A stretch of DNA of 64,000 nt. It comes from Bibersteinia trehalosi (GTDB lineage Bacteria; Pseudomonadota; Gammaproteobacteria; Enterobacterales; Pasteurellaceae). A program made the position numbers and the translations under genes. Below the pieces are notes generated by a model. The model was not told the origin of the DNA. It was given only the letters and a program-made list of their open reading frames with translations, and made no database searches. Of the stretch, positions 18,289 to 27,840 are shown piece after piece (the stretch's first letter is position 1; every line of letters starts with the position of its first letter). The stretch spans positions 157,696 to 221,695 of the forward strand of contig NZ_SMAM01000005.1 in assembly GCF_004346205.1 (NCBI RefSeq), written 5' to 3'.

Positions 18289-19215
18289 TTAATGACGCCC
18301 ACCTATTTTTTGAATATAGCGATTTGTAGCAATGTTTGCCGAGAGCCAGCCTAAGAAAACGCTACTCACCACAATAAGGAGCATCTCACTGGCATTGAAA
18401 CCATGAATCTCAAATTTAACGGTGAACATATCCGCCACATAACGCACTACCCCAGTAAAATAACTGATCGTCATCATGCTAAATAACATTGCCAGCAAGC
18501 TACCTAAAAAGCCGTATATCATTGCCACATAAACAAACGGGCGAGAAATAAAGTAGTCGGTTGCCCCCAATAGCTGCATCACATCAATTGATGCTCGGCG
18601 ATTTGCTACATCCGAACGTACGCTATTGCTAATCACCAAAAAGACGGCAAAGAACATCAGCAGCGTACAAGTAATAGCAACGCGAGCAATCAAGGTACTG
18701 AGTGCCGCCAACTTGGCTATCCAATCATTATCTAATCGCACATCTTGTACGCCTTTAATCTGTTGTAAACCATCGCGGAAAGTAATCATGTGATTGGTCG
18801 AACGAAACGCTTTTTTAGGCTTAAGTACCACTACGGCTGGCAGAGGATTATCATCTAAAATATCCAACGCATCACTTAAGGTTGCCGACCAAGCTCGAAA
18901 TTCTTCCATACTTTGCTGACGAGAAATGTAGTGTAAATTTTCCATCTTCTCATTTTCAAAACGACGAATATTCTCAACCACTGCATTTACATCGTGTTCT
19001 GCTAGATTCTTGTGCAGATAGATGGTCAATTCTGGTTCAGGATAAAATTGTGATACCGCCTGAGAGGTATTTTTCCACAATAAATAACTCACGGTAGGAA
19101 TCGTTAATGATACCGCAATCACGAGTACGGTAAGAAAGGTCGCAAATTTGCGTTTGAGCAGATCTTGCCAGACGGAGCGTAAAATATAACGTGTTTGCAT
19201 ACTCAAGAAATTCAT
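18289..19215 (-). CDS. ftsX: FtsX cell-division ABC transporter-like membrane protein
   Basis: Inner-membrane partner of FtsE, 308 residues; FtsEX acts at the divisome to switch on septal murein hydrolases. One N-terminal membrane segment (about 27-48) precedes the periplasmic domain (about 49-175). Three further segments follow, with the family motif RRASIDVMQLLGATDYFI after the second. It starts 9 bases after the ftsE stop behind AAGGA. Order ftsY-ftsE-ftsX is the usual one. Confidence 0.95.
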   Translation of the reverse strand: MNFLSMQTRYILRSVWQDLLKRKFATFLTVLVIAVSLTIPTVSYLLWKNTSQAVSQFYPEPELTIYLHKNLAEHDVNAVVENIRRFENEKMENLHYISRQQSMEEFRAWSATLSDALDILDDNPLPAVVVLKPKKAFRSTNHMITFRDGLQQIKGVQDVRLDNDWIAKLAALSTLIARVAITCTLLMFFAVFLVISNSVRSDVANRRASIDVMQLLGATDYFISRPFVYVAMIYGFLGSLLAMLFSMMTISYFTGVVRYVADMFTVKFEIHGFNASEMLLIVVSSVFLGWLSANIATNRYIQKIGGRH

Positions 19216-19224
19216 ATTCTTTCC

Positions 19225-19878
19225 TTACTTCAAATAGCCTTCTTCTAGCTCCAAACGTGGTTTTGGACGTTGGGCAATAATATGCGTATCGTGGGTGGCA
19301 ATGAGCACCGTTGTGCCTGTTTTGTTGATCTCTTCAAATAAACGGAAAATCTCAAAGGATAAACGGTCGTCTAAATTCCCTGTTGGCTCATCAGCCAACA
19401 GTAACTGAGGGCGATGCACGATTGCTCTAGCAATATCCACTCGCTGTTGTTCACCGCCAGACAAATGCATCGGTAAAAAGTTTGCCTTATTTTCTAATCC
19501 GACAAGTTTGAGCGCCATTTTTGCTTCACGTTCTACAATAGTTTGGCTCTGTCCCATAATAATCAGCGGTAAGGCCACATTATCTAATACTGAACGATCA
19601 GTCAGTAGACTATAATTTTGATGCACCATACCAATTTGGCGACGTAAAAACGGCAGCTCGTGCTCCGTGAGGCGAGTAATATCATGCCCATTAAACACTA
19701 TCTGCCCACCATTGGCACGCTCAATGCCCATAATCAATTTCAGCAACGTGGTTTTCCCCGCCCCCGAATGCCCAGTAATATATGCCATTTCTCCTTTCGG
19801 CAAATGGAAGCTAATTCCTTGTAAAGCGGGCTTTCCACCGCCTTTATAGACTTTACTCACGTTGCTAAATTTGATCAT
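19225..19878 (-). CDS. ftsE: FtsE cell-division ATP-binding protein
   Basis: Cytoplasmic ATPase of the FtsEX complex, 217 residues. Walker A GHSGAGKTT is at about residues 37-45, Q-loop HQNYSLL, signature LSGGEQQR, Walker B LLLADEPTGNLD and H-loop ATHD. The ATG shares one base with the ftsY stop (TAATG), so translation is coupled. Confidence 0.97.
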   Translation of the reverse strand: MIKFSNVSKVYKGGGKPALQGISFHLPKGEMAYITGHSGAGKTTLLKLIMGIERANGGQIVFNGHDITRLTEHELPFLRRQIGMVHQNYSLLTDRSVLDNVALPLIIMGQSQTIVEREAKMALKLVGLENKANFLPMHLSGGEQQRVDIARAIVHRPQLLLADEPTGNLDDRLSFEIFRLFEEINKTGTTVLIATHDTHIIAQRPKPRLELEEGYLK

Positions 19879-21434
19879 TATTTTTCATCCTCATGACTAA
19901 ATAACGCTTCGATAAATTCTTCAGCATTGAATGGACGTAAATCATCAATTTTCTCACCTACACCGATATAGCGAATCGGAATATTAAATTGATCGGCAAT
20001 CGCAAAAATGACACCACCTTTTGCTGTACCATCTAATTTAGTCAGCGTAATACCTGTTAGCCCTACCGCCTCATTAAACAGTTTCGCTTGGCTAATTGCA
20101 TTCTGCCCAGTACCAGCATCAAGCGTCAGCATAATTTCATGTGGTGCAGTCTCATCATATTTTTTCATGACTCGCACGATTTTTTTCAGCTCATCCATCA
20201 AGTTATTTTTATTCTGCAAACGTCCTGCTGTATCCGCAATCAGCACATCAATACCTTTCGCCGCCGCCGATTGCATTGCATCGAAAATCACCGAAGCTGA
20301 ATCAGCCCCAGTTGCTTGAGCAACGACAGGAATCTGATTACGCTCACCCCAAACTTGTAATTGCTCCACAGCCGCAGCGCGGAAAGTATCGCCAGCGGCA
20401 AGCATCACCGATTTGCCTTCTGCTTGGAATTTACGTGCCAGTTTGCCAATAGTTGTCGTTTTGCCCACGCCATTCACACCTACCATCAAAATCACATAAG
20501 GCTTTTTATTTTCTAGCACCAATGGCTGAGCCACAGGTTTTAATACTTCAGCTAACTCGTCTTTGAGTTTGACATAAAGTTGCTCTGCATCACGCAGTTG
20601 AGCTTTGGTAGCATGTTGAGTGAGATTATTGATGATTTTGGTAGTCGTTGGCATACCAAGGTCAGCAATTAAGAGCTGTTCCTCTAATTCTTCAAAGAGA
20701 TCATCATCAATTTTTTTGCCACGGAAAAGATTGCGGAAACCAGAACCGATATTTTGTTTAGTTTTAATTAATCCTTTAATGAGGCGACTGAAAAAACCAC
20801 CTTCACTTGGTTTTTCTTGGGTTTCAGGCTCATTTGATTTTGCAGAATTTTCTGAAATTTCAAGCGCTTGCTCTTCCAGTGGTTCTGTAGGGGCGTATGG
20901 CATACGCCCATTTTCATCATCAACTACATCAGTTATTTCTCGTTCGCTTGGGCGTACATTTTCCACCCCTACGTTTTCTTCGCTGGTTGTAATCTCTTCA
21001 GAAGCATTTGCAGAATTTTCTGAAATTTCAACCGCTTGCTCTTCCAGTGGTTCTGTAGGGGCGTATGGCATACGCCCATTTTCATCATCAACCAAATCGG
21101 TTGTTTCTCGTTCGCTTGGGCGTACATTTTCCGCCCCTGTGGTTTCTTCGTTGGTTGTAATCTCTTCAGAAGCATTTGCAGAATTTTCTGAAATTTCAAC
21201 CGCTTGCTCTCCCAGTGGTTCTGTAGAGGCGTATGGCATACGCCCATTTTCATCATCAGCAACATCTGTGATTTCTGGCTCGCTCGGGTGGACATTTTCC
21301 GCCCCTACGGCTTCGTCTTGTGGTAAAGCAATTCCTTCACTTTCTTCCTCAATCGTTGCTACGGTTTCAGCCTGTTCTTCCTTTTTACCGAAGCCTAACC
21401 ACGACCAAAAACCTTTTTTCTTCTCTTCTGCCAT
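19878..21434 (-). CDS. ftsY: FtsY signal recognition particle receptor with expanded acidic domain
   Basis: SRP receptor GTPase that docks ribosome-nascent chains at the membrane, 518 residues from the ATG at 21434 (MAEEKKKGFWSWLGFG, the usual amphipathic start); an upstream in-frame start at 21494 is rejected. The NG domain at the C terminus is intact: GVNGVGKTTTIGKL, DTAGRLQNK, TKLDGTAKGG. The acidic N-terminal domain contains nearly three copies of a 56-residue repeat, about residues 44-199, whose core VDDENGRMPYAPTEP is encoded by a palindromic element. The last gene of the chain is ftsX, and rsmD is divergent. Confidence 0.95.
   Translation of the reverse strand: MAEEKKKGFWSWLGFGKKEEQAETVATIEEESEGIALPQDEAVGAENVHPSEPEITDVADDENGRMPYASTEPLGEQAVEISENSANASEEITTNEETTGAENVRPSERETTDLVDDENGRMPYAPTEPLEEQAVEISENSANASEEITTSEENVGVENVRPSEREITDVVDDENGRMPYAPTEPLEEQALEISENSAKSNEPETQEKPSEGGFFSRLIKGLIKTKQNIGSGFRNLFRGKKIDDDLFEELEEQLLIADLGMPTTTKIINNLTQHATKAQLRDAEQLYVKLKDELAEVLKPVAQPLVLENKKPYVILMVGVNGVGKTTTIGKLARKFQAEGKSVMLAAGDTFRAAAVEQLQVWGERNQIPVVAQATGADSASVIFDAMQSAAAKGIDVLIADTAGRLQNKNNLMDELKKIVRVMKKYDETAPHEIMLTLDAGTGQNAISQAKLFNEAVGLTGITLTKLDGTAKGGVIFAIADQFNIPIRYIGVGEKIDDLRPFNAEEFIEALFSHEDEK
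20840..21306 (-). repeat. 168-bp tandem repeat (about 2.8 copies) in ftsY
   Basis: Direct repeats with an exact 168-base (56-codon) period. Each holds the palindrome GGGCGTATGGCATACGCCC at 20891-20909, 21059-21077 and 21227-21245 (the last with one change). Each palindrome is preceded by GTAG, and about 80 bases further on the plus strand comes a CCCCTAC-like edge, so an ~83-bp element with inverted ends is duplicated together with ~85 bases of native acidic sequence. Confidence 0.9.
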
Positions 21435-21532
21435 TTTTTTCTCTCTAAAATTAAAAATCCATTTTTCACTAAAAATGGAATACACTAAACACAATTACGC
21501 AAGAGTTTACCACTATTTACAATAAATTGAGT

Positions 21533-22123
21533 ATGAAAAAAAATCGAAATCCACAACAAAAACAGGCATTAGGCGAAGTTCGAATCATCGCAGGGCTTTG
21601 GCGTGGGCGTAAATTGCCCGTATTAAACGCCGAAGGGCTACGTCCAACCACCGACCGAGTAAAGGAGACTCTCTTTAATTGGTTGATGATGGATATTGCA
21701 GAAAGCCGTTGCTTAGACTGCTTTTCAGGCAGTGGCTCACTTGGGATTGAGGCCTTATCTCGCCAAGCACAAGCGGTGGTTTTTCTTGAAAAATTTGCAA
21801 ATGCGGCTAATCAACTTAAAAAGAATTTACAGGCGTTAAAAACCGAAAAAGGCAAAGTTTTTAACACCGATAGTTTGCTGTTTCTTGCTCAAAAAAATAG
21901 CGAAGCGCCTTTTGACATTGTGTTTATCGACCCCCCTTTCCATCAAGGTTTTGTCCCTCAAGTCTTGCAATCATTAGCAGAAAACGGCTGGCTTGCGGAA
22001 AATGCATTAATTTATGTGGAGACGGAAAAAACACATGCACCGCTATCTCTACCTGAAAATTGGCAAATTTTAAAAGAGAAAAGTGCAGGGCAAGTAGTAA
22101 GTCGTTTAATCCAAACACGATAA
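21533..22123 (+). CDS. rsmD: 16S rRNA (guanine966-N2)-methyltransferase
   Basis: SAM-dependent methyltransferase acting on 16S rRNA in the assembled small subunit, 196 residues from the ATG at 21533; an in-frame TTG six bases earlier is less likely. Visible motifs are LRPTTDRVKETLFNWL, the SAM-binding FSGSGSLGIEALSR and the catalytic DPPF in VFIDPPF. It is divergent from ftsY, an arrangement conserved in gammaproteobacteria. Confidence 0.95.
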   Translation: MKKNRNPQQKQALGEVRIIAGLWRGRKLPVLNAEGLRPTTDRVKETLFNWLMMDIAESRCLDCFSGSGSLGIEALSRQAQAVVFLEKFANAANQLKKNLQALKTEKGKVFNTDSLLFLAQKNSEAPFDIVFIDPPFHQGFVPQVLQSLAENGWLAENALIYVETEKTHAPLSLPENWQILKEKSAGQVVSRLIQTR

Positions 22124-22158
22124 ATGTGATTTACTTCAAATTTTTGTAAGATTAACCA

Positions 22159-22185
22159 TTACTGAAGCAAAATTTCTTCTATAAT
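22159..22185 (+). promoter_or_regulatory. Possible nagBA promoter
   Basis: TATAAT at 22180-22185 with TTACTG at 22159-22164 (15-base spacing). The -10 is excellent, the -35 weak, as expected for an activated or repressed promoter. Confidence 0.45.
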
Positions 22186-22233
22186 CCAAATTTATGAAGT
22201 TTTATTTCAAATTACTATTATGAGGAAGAAATT

Positions 22234-23028
22234 ATGCGTTTAGTACCATTAGATAGCGCAGAACAAGTCAGCCGCTGGGCTGCTCGTTACATCGCTGATA
22301 AAATCAATGCTTTCCAGCCAACAGCTGAAAAACCATTTGTCTTAGGCTTACCAACCGGCGGTACGCCATTGGCAACTTACCAAGAACTCATTAAGCTCTA
22401 CCAAGCAGGTAAGGTCAGCTTTAAACATGTAGTGACGTTTAATATGGATGAATACGTGGGTTTGCCTGCCGATCATCCTGAAAGTTATCACACTTTTATG
22501 TACAAAAATTTCTTCCAATATATTGATATTCCTGAAGCGAATATCAATTTGCTAAATGGCATGGCCGAAGATATTGAAGCAGAATGTGCACGTTATGAAG
22601 CAAAAATCCGTGCATATGGAAAAATTCATCTCTTTATGGGGGGGGTGGGTGTTGATGGGCATATCGCTTTCAATGAGCCAGCCTCTTCACTTAGCTCGCG
22701 AACTCGAATCAAAACACTCACCGAAGATACTTTGCTCGCCAATTCTCGCTTCTTTGACGATGATATTAATCAGGTGCCAAAATTTGCCTTAACTGTTGGT
22801 GTGGGAACTTTACTTGATGCAGAAGAGGTCTTATTGTTAGTTACAGGCTATAATAAAGCACTGGCGTTACAAGCAGGGGTAGAAGGGCCGGTGAATCATT
22901 TATGGACAATTTCTGCGCTACAACTTCACCGCCGAGCAATTATTGTCTGCGATGAGCCAGCTACTCAAGAACTGAAAGTAAAAACCGTCAAATATTTCAA
23001 ACAGTTAGAGCAAAATATCGCTCGTTAA
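22234..23028 (+). CDS. nagB: Glucosamine-6-phosphate deaminase
   Basis: Converts glucosamine-6-phosphate to fructose-6-phosphate and ammonia, cytoplasmic, 264 residues (family about 266). It begins [20 protein letters not shown] and carries [14 protein letters not shown], the catalytic NMDEYVGL and [16 protein letters not shown] blocks. GAGGAAGAAATT precedes the ATG. nagA follows after 12 bases, so the pair forms the amino-sugar degradation operon, which can also salvage sialic acid and N-acetylglucosamine. Confidence 0.97.
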   Translation: MRLVPLDSAEQVSRWAARYIADKINAFQPTAEKPFVLGLPTGGTPLATYQELIKLYQAGKVSFKHVVTFNMDEYVGLPADHPESYHTFMYKNFFQYIDIPEANINLLNGMAEDIEAECARYEAKIRAYGKIHLFMGGVGVDGHIAFNEPASSLSSRTRIKTLTEDTLLANSRFFDDDINQVPKFALTVGVGTLLDAEEVLLLVTGYNKALALQAGVEGPVNHLWTISALQLHRRAIIVCDEPATQELKVKTVKYFKQLEQNIAR

Positions 23029-23040
23029 AAAGGATAAATT

Positions 23041-24183
23041 ATGACCCATTATGCGTTAAGCAACTGCGTTATTTATACCGGCGAAAAGGTGCTATATCAG
23101 CATGCAGTAATAATTCAAGACGATAAAATTGCCGCGATTGTGCCACAAGAAAGGCTACCACATGAGATCACGCGAATCGATCTACAAGGCGCAAATCTTT
23201 CAGCAGGTTTTATTGATCTGCAACTCAATGGCTGTGGAGGGGTGATGTTTAATGAGGACACCAGCGTTCGCACGCTCGAAATTATGCAGGAAACTAATTT
23301 GAAATCAGGCTGTACCAGCTATTTACCTACCTTTATCACCGATACTGATGAAGGTATGAAAAGGGCGGTACAAACCATGCGTGAATATTTATCCCAATAC
23401 CAAAATCAGGCATTAGGGCTACATTTGGAAGGGCCTTATTTAAGCGTTGCCAAAAAAGGTGTGCATCGCCCCGAATATATCCGCGAAGCAAGCGCTGAAA
23501 TGATCGACTTTTTTTGCAAAAATAGCGATGTCATCACCAAAATGACCATTGCTGCTGAAAATGCCACAATGGATTATTTACCGAAATTAAAAGATGCAGG
23601 TATTATTGTTTCCGTTGGGCATTCCAATGCAACCTACGCACAAACCAAAGCACGCATTGAGCAAGGTGTAGGATTTGCGACCCATCTGCATAATGCGATG
23701 TCGCCAGTAAGTAGTGGGCGTGAAGGTGGTGTCGTAGGGGCAGTATTGGATAGTGATATTTACGCAGGTATCATCGTCGATGGTTTACATGTTGATTGGG
23801 GTAATATCCGCATTGCGAAAAAAGCTAAGGGCGATAAGCTCATTATTGTGACGGATTCTACCGCCGCTGCTGGAGCGAACATTGAGCAGTTTATCTTTGT
23901 GGGCAAAGTTGTTAAAGTCATTGATGGCAAATGTGTTGATGAATTTGGAGCTTTAGGGGGAGCTTCGATCACCATGATCGAGTCGATCCGCAATGTGATC
24001 CAGCATTGTGATATTTCTCTTGAAGAAGCGATCCGAATGTGTACGCTTTATCCTGCCAAAGCCATTCATGTTGAGGATAAATTAGGGTCTATTGAAGTTG
24101 GAAAAATCGCTAATATCGCTGTTTTTGACAATCAATTTAAAGTGATTGGTACCGTGGTGAATGGCGTTTGGAACGCAAATTAA
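23041..24183 (+). CDS. nagA: N-acetylglucosamine-6-phosphate deacetylase
   Basis: Removes acetate from N-acetylglucosamine-6-phosphate, giving the NagB substrate; 380 residues. Metal and substrate residues appear in FIDLQLNGCGG (about 59), HLEGPYLS (Glu near 131), VGHSNATYAQT, ATHLHNAMSP and VTDSTAAAG. Second gene of nagBA. A full-length USS (near 24198) follows in the space before rplU. Confidence 0.97.
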   Translation: MTHYALSNCVIYTGEKVLYQHAVIIQDDKIAAIVPQERLPHEITRIDLQGANLSAGFIDLQLNGCGGVMFNEDTSVRTLEIMQETNLKSGCTSYLPTFITDTDEGMKRAVQTMREYLSQYQNQALGLHLEGPYLSVAKKGVHRPEYIREASAEMIDFFCKNSDVITKMTIAAENATMDYLPKLKDAGIIVSVGHSNATYAQTKARIEQGVGFATHLHNAMSPVSSGREGGVVGAVLDSDIYAGIIVDGLHVDWGNIRIAKKAKGDKLIIVTDSTAAAGANIEQFIFVGKVVKVIDGKCVDEFGALGGASITMIESIRNVIQHCDISLEEAIRMCTLYPAKAIHVEDKLGSIEVGKIANIAVFDNQFKVIGTVVNGVWNAN

Positions 24184-24235
24184 GTCATTTTTTCCAACAA
24201 GCGGTTAAAATCTACAAAATTTCTGCAAATCTTGC

Positions 24236-24264
24236 TTGCTCTCAATCTTCTTTTTGCGTAGAAT
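24236..24264 (+). promoter_or_regulatory. rplU-rpmA promoter
   Basis: TTGCTC (24236-24241) and TAGAAT (24259-24264) separated by 17 bases. The leader before rplU would be about 75 bases. Confidence 0.65.
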
Positions 24265-24347
24265 TGTCGCCCTATTTTGTATGAATTTAAGCGTGCCTAG
24301 CGCAAACCCTTATGGATAAGCAAATGGCACAAATTAGCGGAGTAAAT

Positions 24348-24659
24348 ATGTACGCAGTTTTCCAAAGTGGCGGCAAACAACACCGAGTAAGTGAAGGTCA
24401 AGTTGTTCGTTTAGAAAAACTTGAAGTAGCAACTGGTGAGAAAGTTGAATTCGATTCAGTGTTGATGGTCGTTAACGGTGAAGATGTTAAAATCGGTACC
24501 CCAGTTGTTGCTGGTGGTAAAGTAGTGGCAGAAGTGGTTGCACACGGTCGTGGCGAAAAAGTTCGCATCGTTAAATTCCGTCGTCGTAAACACAGCCGTA
24601 AACAACAAGGTCATCGTCAGTGGTTCACCGAAGTGAAAATCACTGGTATTCAAGCATAA
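24348..24659 (+). CDS. rplU: 50S ribosomal protein L21
   Basis: L21, 103 residues from the ATG at 24348 ([14 protein letters not shown]), preceded by GCGGAG; the in-frame ATG at 24312 would add 12 residues absent from the family. The C terminus has the basic [18 protein letters not shown] block that contacts 23S rRNA. It is followed 20 bases later by rpmA, the invariant partner. Confidence 0.98.
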   Translation: MYAVFQSGGKQHRVSEGQVVRLEKLEVATGEKVEFDSVLMVVNGEDVKIGTPVVAGGKVVAEVVAHGRGEKVRIVKFRRRKHSRKQQGHRQWFTEVKITGIQA

Positions 24660-24679
24660 TTTCAGAGGAGATCTAGAAG

Positions 24680-24937
24680 ATGGCAACTAAAAAAGCTGGT
24701 GGTTCAACTCGTAACGGTCGTGATTCTGAAGCTAAACGCCTTGGTGTTAAACGTTTCGGTGGCGAATCAGTATTAGCAGGCAGCATCATCGTGCGTCAAC
24801 GTGGTACTAAATTCCACGCAGGTCAAAACGTAGGTATGGGTAAAGACCACACTTTATTCGCAACTGCCGATGGTAAAGTAAAATTTGAAGTAAAAGGCGA
24901 TAAAAATCGCAAATATGTAAGCATCATTGCTGAATAA
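24680..24937 (+). CDS. rpmA: 50S ribosomal protein L27
   Basis: L27, 85 residues, starting [20 protein letters not shown], whose N-terminal tail reaches the peptidyl-transferase centre. No cleavable N-terminal extension of the Firmicutes type is present. Second gene of the rplU operon, followed by a terminator. Confidence 0.98.
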   Translation: MATKKAGGSTRNGRDSEAKRLGVKRFGGESVLAGSIIVRQRGTKFHAGQNVGMGKDHTLFATADGKVKFEVKGDKNRKYVSIIAE

Positions 24938-24956
24938 TCTTCAGAAGCTATTTAAG

Positions 24957-24981
24957 AACCCTGCATTTAGCAGGGTTTTTT
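24957..24981 (+). terminator. Terminator after rpmA
   Basis: AACCCTGC (24957-24964) and GCAGGGTT (24970-24977) with an ATTTA loop, then T-run. The rest of the 230-base gap to gph holds a long-form USS (near 25081, ACAAGCGGT with a downstream ATTTTGCAAA) and nothing else I recognise. Confidence 0.88.
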
Positions 24982-25167
24982 ACTGGCTACAATTCAAAGA
25001 ATAATACCATCGCCTGAAATATCACTCTTTAAATAGACGACCAAGTAAAAGTGGTCTGAATTATCTTGAGAAAAGCAGATAACAAGCGGTGACATTACTA
25101 ACATATTTTGCAAATGCACACTCCGAAGCCTCGTATCCCTAATAAGGGAAATTTACTTGGCACAACA

Positions 25168-25830
25168 CTACACGATCTCTACTAATTTTGCGAAATCATC
25201 AAATACATAATCAGGCTGACTATCAGCAATTGGCAAATTGTAATTATAGCCATAGGTGAGCCCAACACTTTGACACCCCACCGCTTTTGCAGCAAGGATA
25301 TCGTTCTTAGAATCTCCTACAAAAAGCATCTCATATGGATATAAACCAAATTTTCCACACAAATAATAGAGCGGCGCAGGGTGTGGTTTAATTACGGGGA
25401 GTGACTGCCCACCGAGGCTTTCTACAAATAAATGATCAATTTTAAATGCTTTTAATACTGGCAAGACATGTTTTGTAGGTTTATTGGTGACTACGGCGAG
25501 TAGATAGCCCTTGCTATGCAGAGCTTCTAATGTTTCCCGCACATTTGGATATAAACGGCTTTTATTACACACATTTTTACCGTAATGGCTGCTAAAACAC
25601 TGCTTTAATTGTTGTAGTTTTTCACCTTGAAATTCATCAGATCTTCCTGTCCATTCTAGCGCTCTTGCTAACAAGATATCAGCCCCATTCCCAATCCAAG
25701 TGAGTACCAACTCTTCTGGTGCATTCGGTAATGCAAATTCGCTCAATGCTGAATTTAGCGATAAAGCCAGATCAGGTAAACTATCTACCAATGTTCCATC
25801 AAGATCAAACCCAATAAGTTTAAATTTCAT
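25168..25830 (-). CDS. gph: Phosphoglycolate phosphatase (HAD family)
   Basis: HAD-superfamily phosphatase, 220 residues from the ATG at 25830, which has GAGGAG upstream. Motif I FDLDGTLVDS (residues 9-18), motif II VVTNKP, motif III lysine in PVIKPHPAPL and motif IV GDSKNDILAAKAVG are all present. A cap domain lies between motifs I and II. Phosphoglycolate is the usual substrate of this branch, produced in DNA repair, but related HAD enzymes are broad. Single gene, divergent from wecA. Confidence 0.85.
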   Translation of the reverse strand: MKFKLIGFDLDGTLVDSLPDLALSLNSALSEFALPNAPEELVLTWIGNGADILLARALEWTGRSDEFQGEKLQQLKQCFSSHYGKNVCNKSRLYPNVRETLEALHSKGYLLAVVTNKPTKHVLPVLKAFKIDHLFVESLGGQSLPVIKPHPAPLYYLCGKFGLYPYEMLFVGDSKNDILAAKAVGCQSVGLTYGYNYNLPIADSQPDYVFDDFAKLVEIV

Positions 25831-25980
25831 TCTATACTCCTCATACAAGCGATTAAATTAGGCAACCGAGCTATTCTACTCTAATCTCACCTGATTTTCC
25901 TTAGCCTACTCTCTACTTTATGCTGTTCTTATGCTATGCTAACCACCGTTTTTCTGTCTTTTATTTGGGTATTTTCAACT

Positions 25981-27045
25981 ATGTGGCTAACATTTCTCGC
26001 AGTATTATCAGTGTCCTTTATTACACTGATGGCTATGCGTCCTGTTGCCGAAAAGATAGGCTTAGTCGATAAGCCCAATTTCCGTAAACGCCACCAGGGC
26101 GTTATCCCACTTATCGGTGGCATCGCCCTCTATCTTGGTAACCTAGCCTTCTATCTTTTAGAATGGCAACAAATGCGATTACCCGAACTTTATCTAAGCG
26201 CTTTAACGATCTTATTAGTCATTGGAGTATTAGATGATCGTTTCGACATCAGCCCATTTTTACGTGCGGGGATCCAAGCTCTGCTTGCTGGCGCAATGAT
26301 TTATAGCGGTTTATCTATCGAAAATCTCGGACAGCTCATCGCCCCATTTAGTCTAGAAATCGGTGCATTAGGCATTGTTCTCACCGTGTTTATCACCATT
26401 GGTGTAATTAACGCTTTTAATATGATTGATGGGATTGATGGCCTACTAGCGGGTTTATCTAGTGTCAGTTTTGCTGGGTTAGGCACATTAATGTATCTTG
26501 ATGGGCAATACAATATTGCCGGTTGGTGCCTAGCAATTATCTTAGTATTACTTCCCTATGCACTGTTTAATTTAAGTCTGTTTGGAGCAAGATGGAAAGT
26601 CTTTATGGGCGATTCAGGAAGTACGTTAATTGGCTTTACCATTATTTGGATTCTGCTCCTTAGTACGCAGGGACAGGGCCACCCAATTAGCCCAATTACG
26701 GGCTTATGGCTGATTGCTGTACCATTAATTGATATGGTAGCCGTCTTCTTCCGCCGTCTAAAAAAAGGAAAAAGCCCCTTCCGTCCAGATCGCTTGCATA
26801 TCCATCATTTAATGATGCGTGCAGGTCTTTCTTCCCGCCAAGCGCTTGCCGTAATCACATTTGGCTCAGCACTTTGTGCCGCTTTTGGCGTGCTGGGAGA
26901 AGTCTATTATTGGAACCAATGGGTGATGTTTCTCTCTTTCGTTTCTCTGTTTTTCTTATATTCTTATTCTATTGTGCATGCGTGGCGGATTACTCGTTTT
27001 GTGCGCCGTCATAAACGCCGTGCTAGAAAAAAACAACTTATTTAA
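25981..27045 (+). CDS. wecA: UDP-GlcNAc:undecaprenyl-phosphate GlcNAc-1-phosphate transferase
   Basis: Polytopic membrane enzyme that makes undecaprenyl-PP-GlcNAc, the first lipid intermediate of common antigen and many O antigens. It is 354 residues from the ATG at 25981, the length of the Haemophilus protein; an upstream ATG at 25936 would give 369 and neither has a strong ribosome site. Conserved blocks: GLVDKPNFRKRHQG, LDDRFDIS (metal Asp pair), NAFNMIDGIDGL, FMGDSGSTLIGF and RPDRLHIHHLMMRAG (HIHH). First gene of wecA-wzzE-wecB-wecC-wecD. Confidence 0.95.
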   Translation: MWLTFLAVLSVSFITLMAMRPVAEKIGLVDKPNFRKRHQGVIPLIGGIALYLGNLAFYLLEWQQMRLPELYLSALTILLVIGVLDDRFDISPFLRAGIQALLAGAMIYSGLSIENLGQLIAPFSLEIGALGIVLTVFITIGVINAFNMIDGIDGLLAGLSSVSFAGLGTLMYLDGQYNIAGWCLAIILVLLPYALFNLSLFGARWKVFMGDSGSTLIGFTIIWILLLSTQGQGHPISPITGLWLIAVPLIDMVAVFFRRLKKGKSPFRPDRLHIHHLMMRAGLSSRQALAVITFGSALCAAFGVLGEVYYWNQWVMFLSFVSLFFLYSYSIVHAWRITRFVRRHKRRARKKQLI

Positions 27046-27054
27046 GGATCTATC

Positions 27055-27840
27055 ATGCAATCAGAACAAACTCAAAATACCGTAAAAAGTGGCTTTATGA
27101 CCAGCTTCCTCACAGCGCTTATTCTAGCCGCCAGCGGCGCTGGTGCAGGCTATTGGCATGCAACTTCACAGCCGCAGCAGTGGAAAGCTACAGCAAAATT
27201 TGAAGCGCCAAAAGTTGCCGATCTGGGCAACTATTTCTCATTACTAAGCACCTATACATTAGTACAAAATGATGGCAAAGCAGATCCTAATTTAGAGCAA
27301 AATGTCACACAGGCCGCCTTTACTGAATTTACACGCCAACTCGCTTCAGCGGATAACCGCCAACAGTTCTTAAGTAATAATGCGATAATAAAGCAGATTG
27401 CCGAAGTGCATAACAAACCCTTGAATGAGGTTGTAAACCAACTAAGCGAAAAACTGCAATTCAACCCAGCAGATAACAGCTTAAGTTTTGCGCTGGTTAA
27501 TCCGACTCAGTCCGTACAAGTATTAAATGAGTTCATTGCTTTAACTACAGAACAAAGCCGTAAAGTATTAAATGATGATTTAGTTGCGAAATGGAAGTTC
27601 TTATTCCAAAATGTAAAACAATCAGCAGATGCAAATTTAGGTGAGAGCTGGAAAGGTAAATTGAATTTAATGCAGTCAGTTCAACCATTAGATAATCAAT
27701 TGACCGCGTACCATTTTGAGCAAAAACCAAGCCCAGCAACTAAAGCAGAACAACCCGACAACCTTACTGAATCCATTGGGTTCGGTGCAGGCATCGGATT
27801 TTTATTGGGCTTACTGCTTACCTTATTCCGCCGGAAATAA
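27055..27840 (+). CDS. wzzE: WzzE-like chain-length regulator
   Basis: Polysaccharide co-polymerase expected to set the chain length of a Wzy-dependent polymer, 261 residues. One membrane segment near residues 14-34 ([17 protein letters not shown]) and one near the C terminus ([20 protein letters not shown]) bracket a periplasmic domain, the Wzz layout, although it is shorter than E. coli WzzE (about 349). Its stop shares a base with the wecB start. The matching polymerase is not in this window. Confidence 0.8.
   Translation: MQSEQTQNTVKSGFMTSFLTALILAASGAGAGYWHATSQPQQWKATAKFEAPKVADLGNYFSLLSTYTLVQNDGKADPNLEQNVTQAAFTEFTRQLASADNRQQFLSNNAIIKQIAEVHNKPLNEVVNQLSEKLQFNPADNSLSFALVNPTQSVQVLNEFIALTTEQSRKVLNDDLVAKWKFLFQNVKQSADANLGESWKGKLNLMQSVQPLDNQLTAYHFEQKPSPATKAEQPDNLTESIGFGAGIGFLLGLLLTLFRRK

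Noticed and set aside
20620..21525. A 301-codon open frame on the plus strand opposite ftsY
   Set aside because: It is antisense to a clear FtsY coding sequence; its length comes from the tandem repeat being open on both strands, and its product is a Ser-rich low-complexity string.
24312..24347. N-terminal extension of L21 from the ATG at 24312
   Set aside because: The family starts MYAVFQ, and a good ribosome site precedes 24348.
24938..25167. A tRNA or small RNA gene between rpmA and gph
   Set aside because: No cloverleaf or T-loop sequence; only a terminator and a USS are visible.
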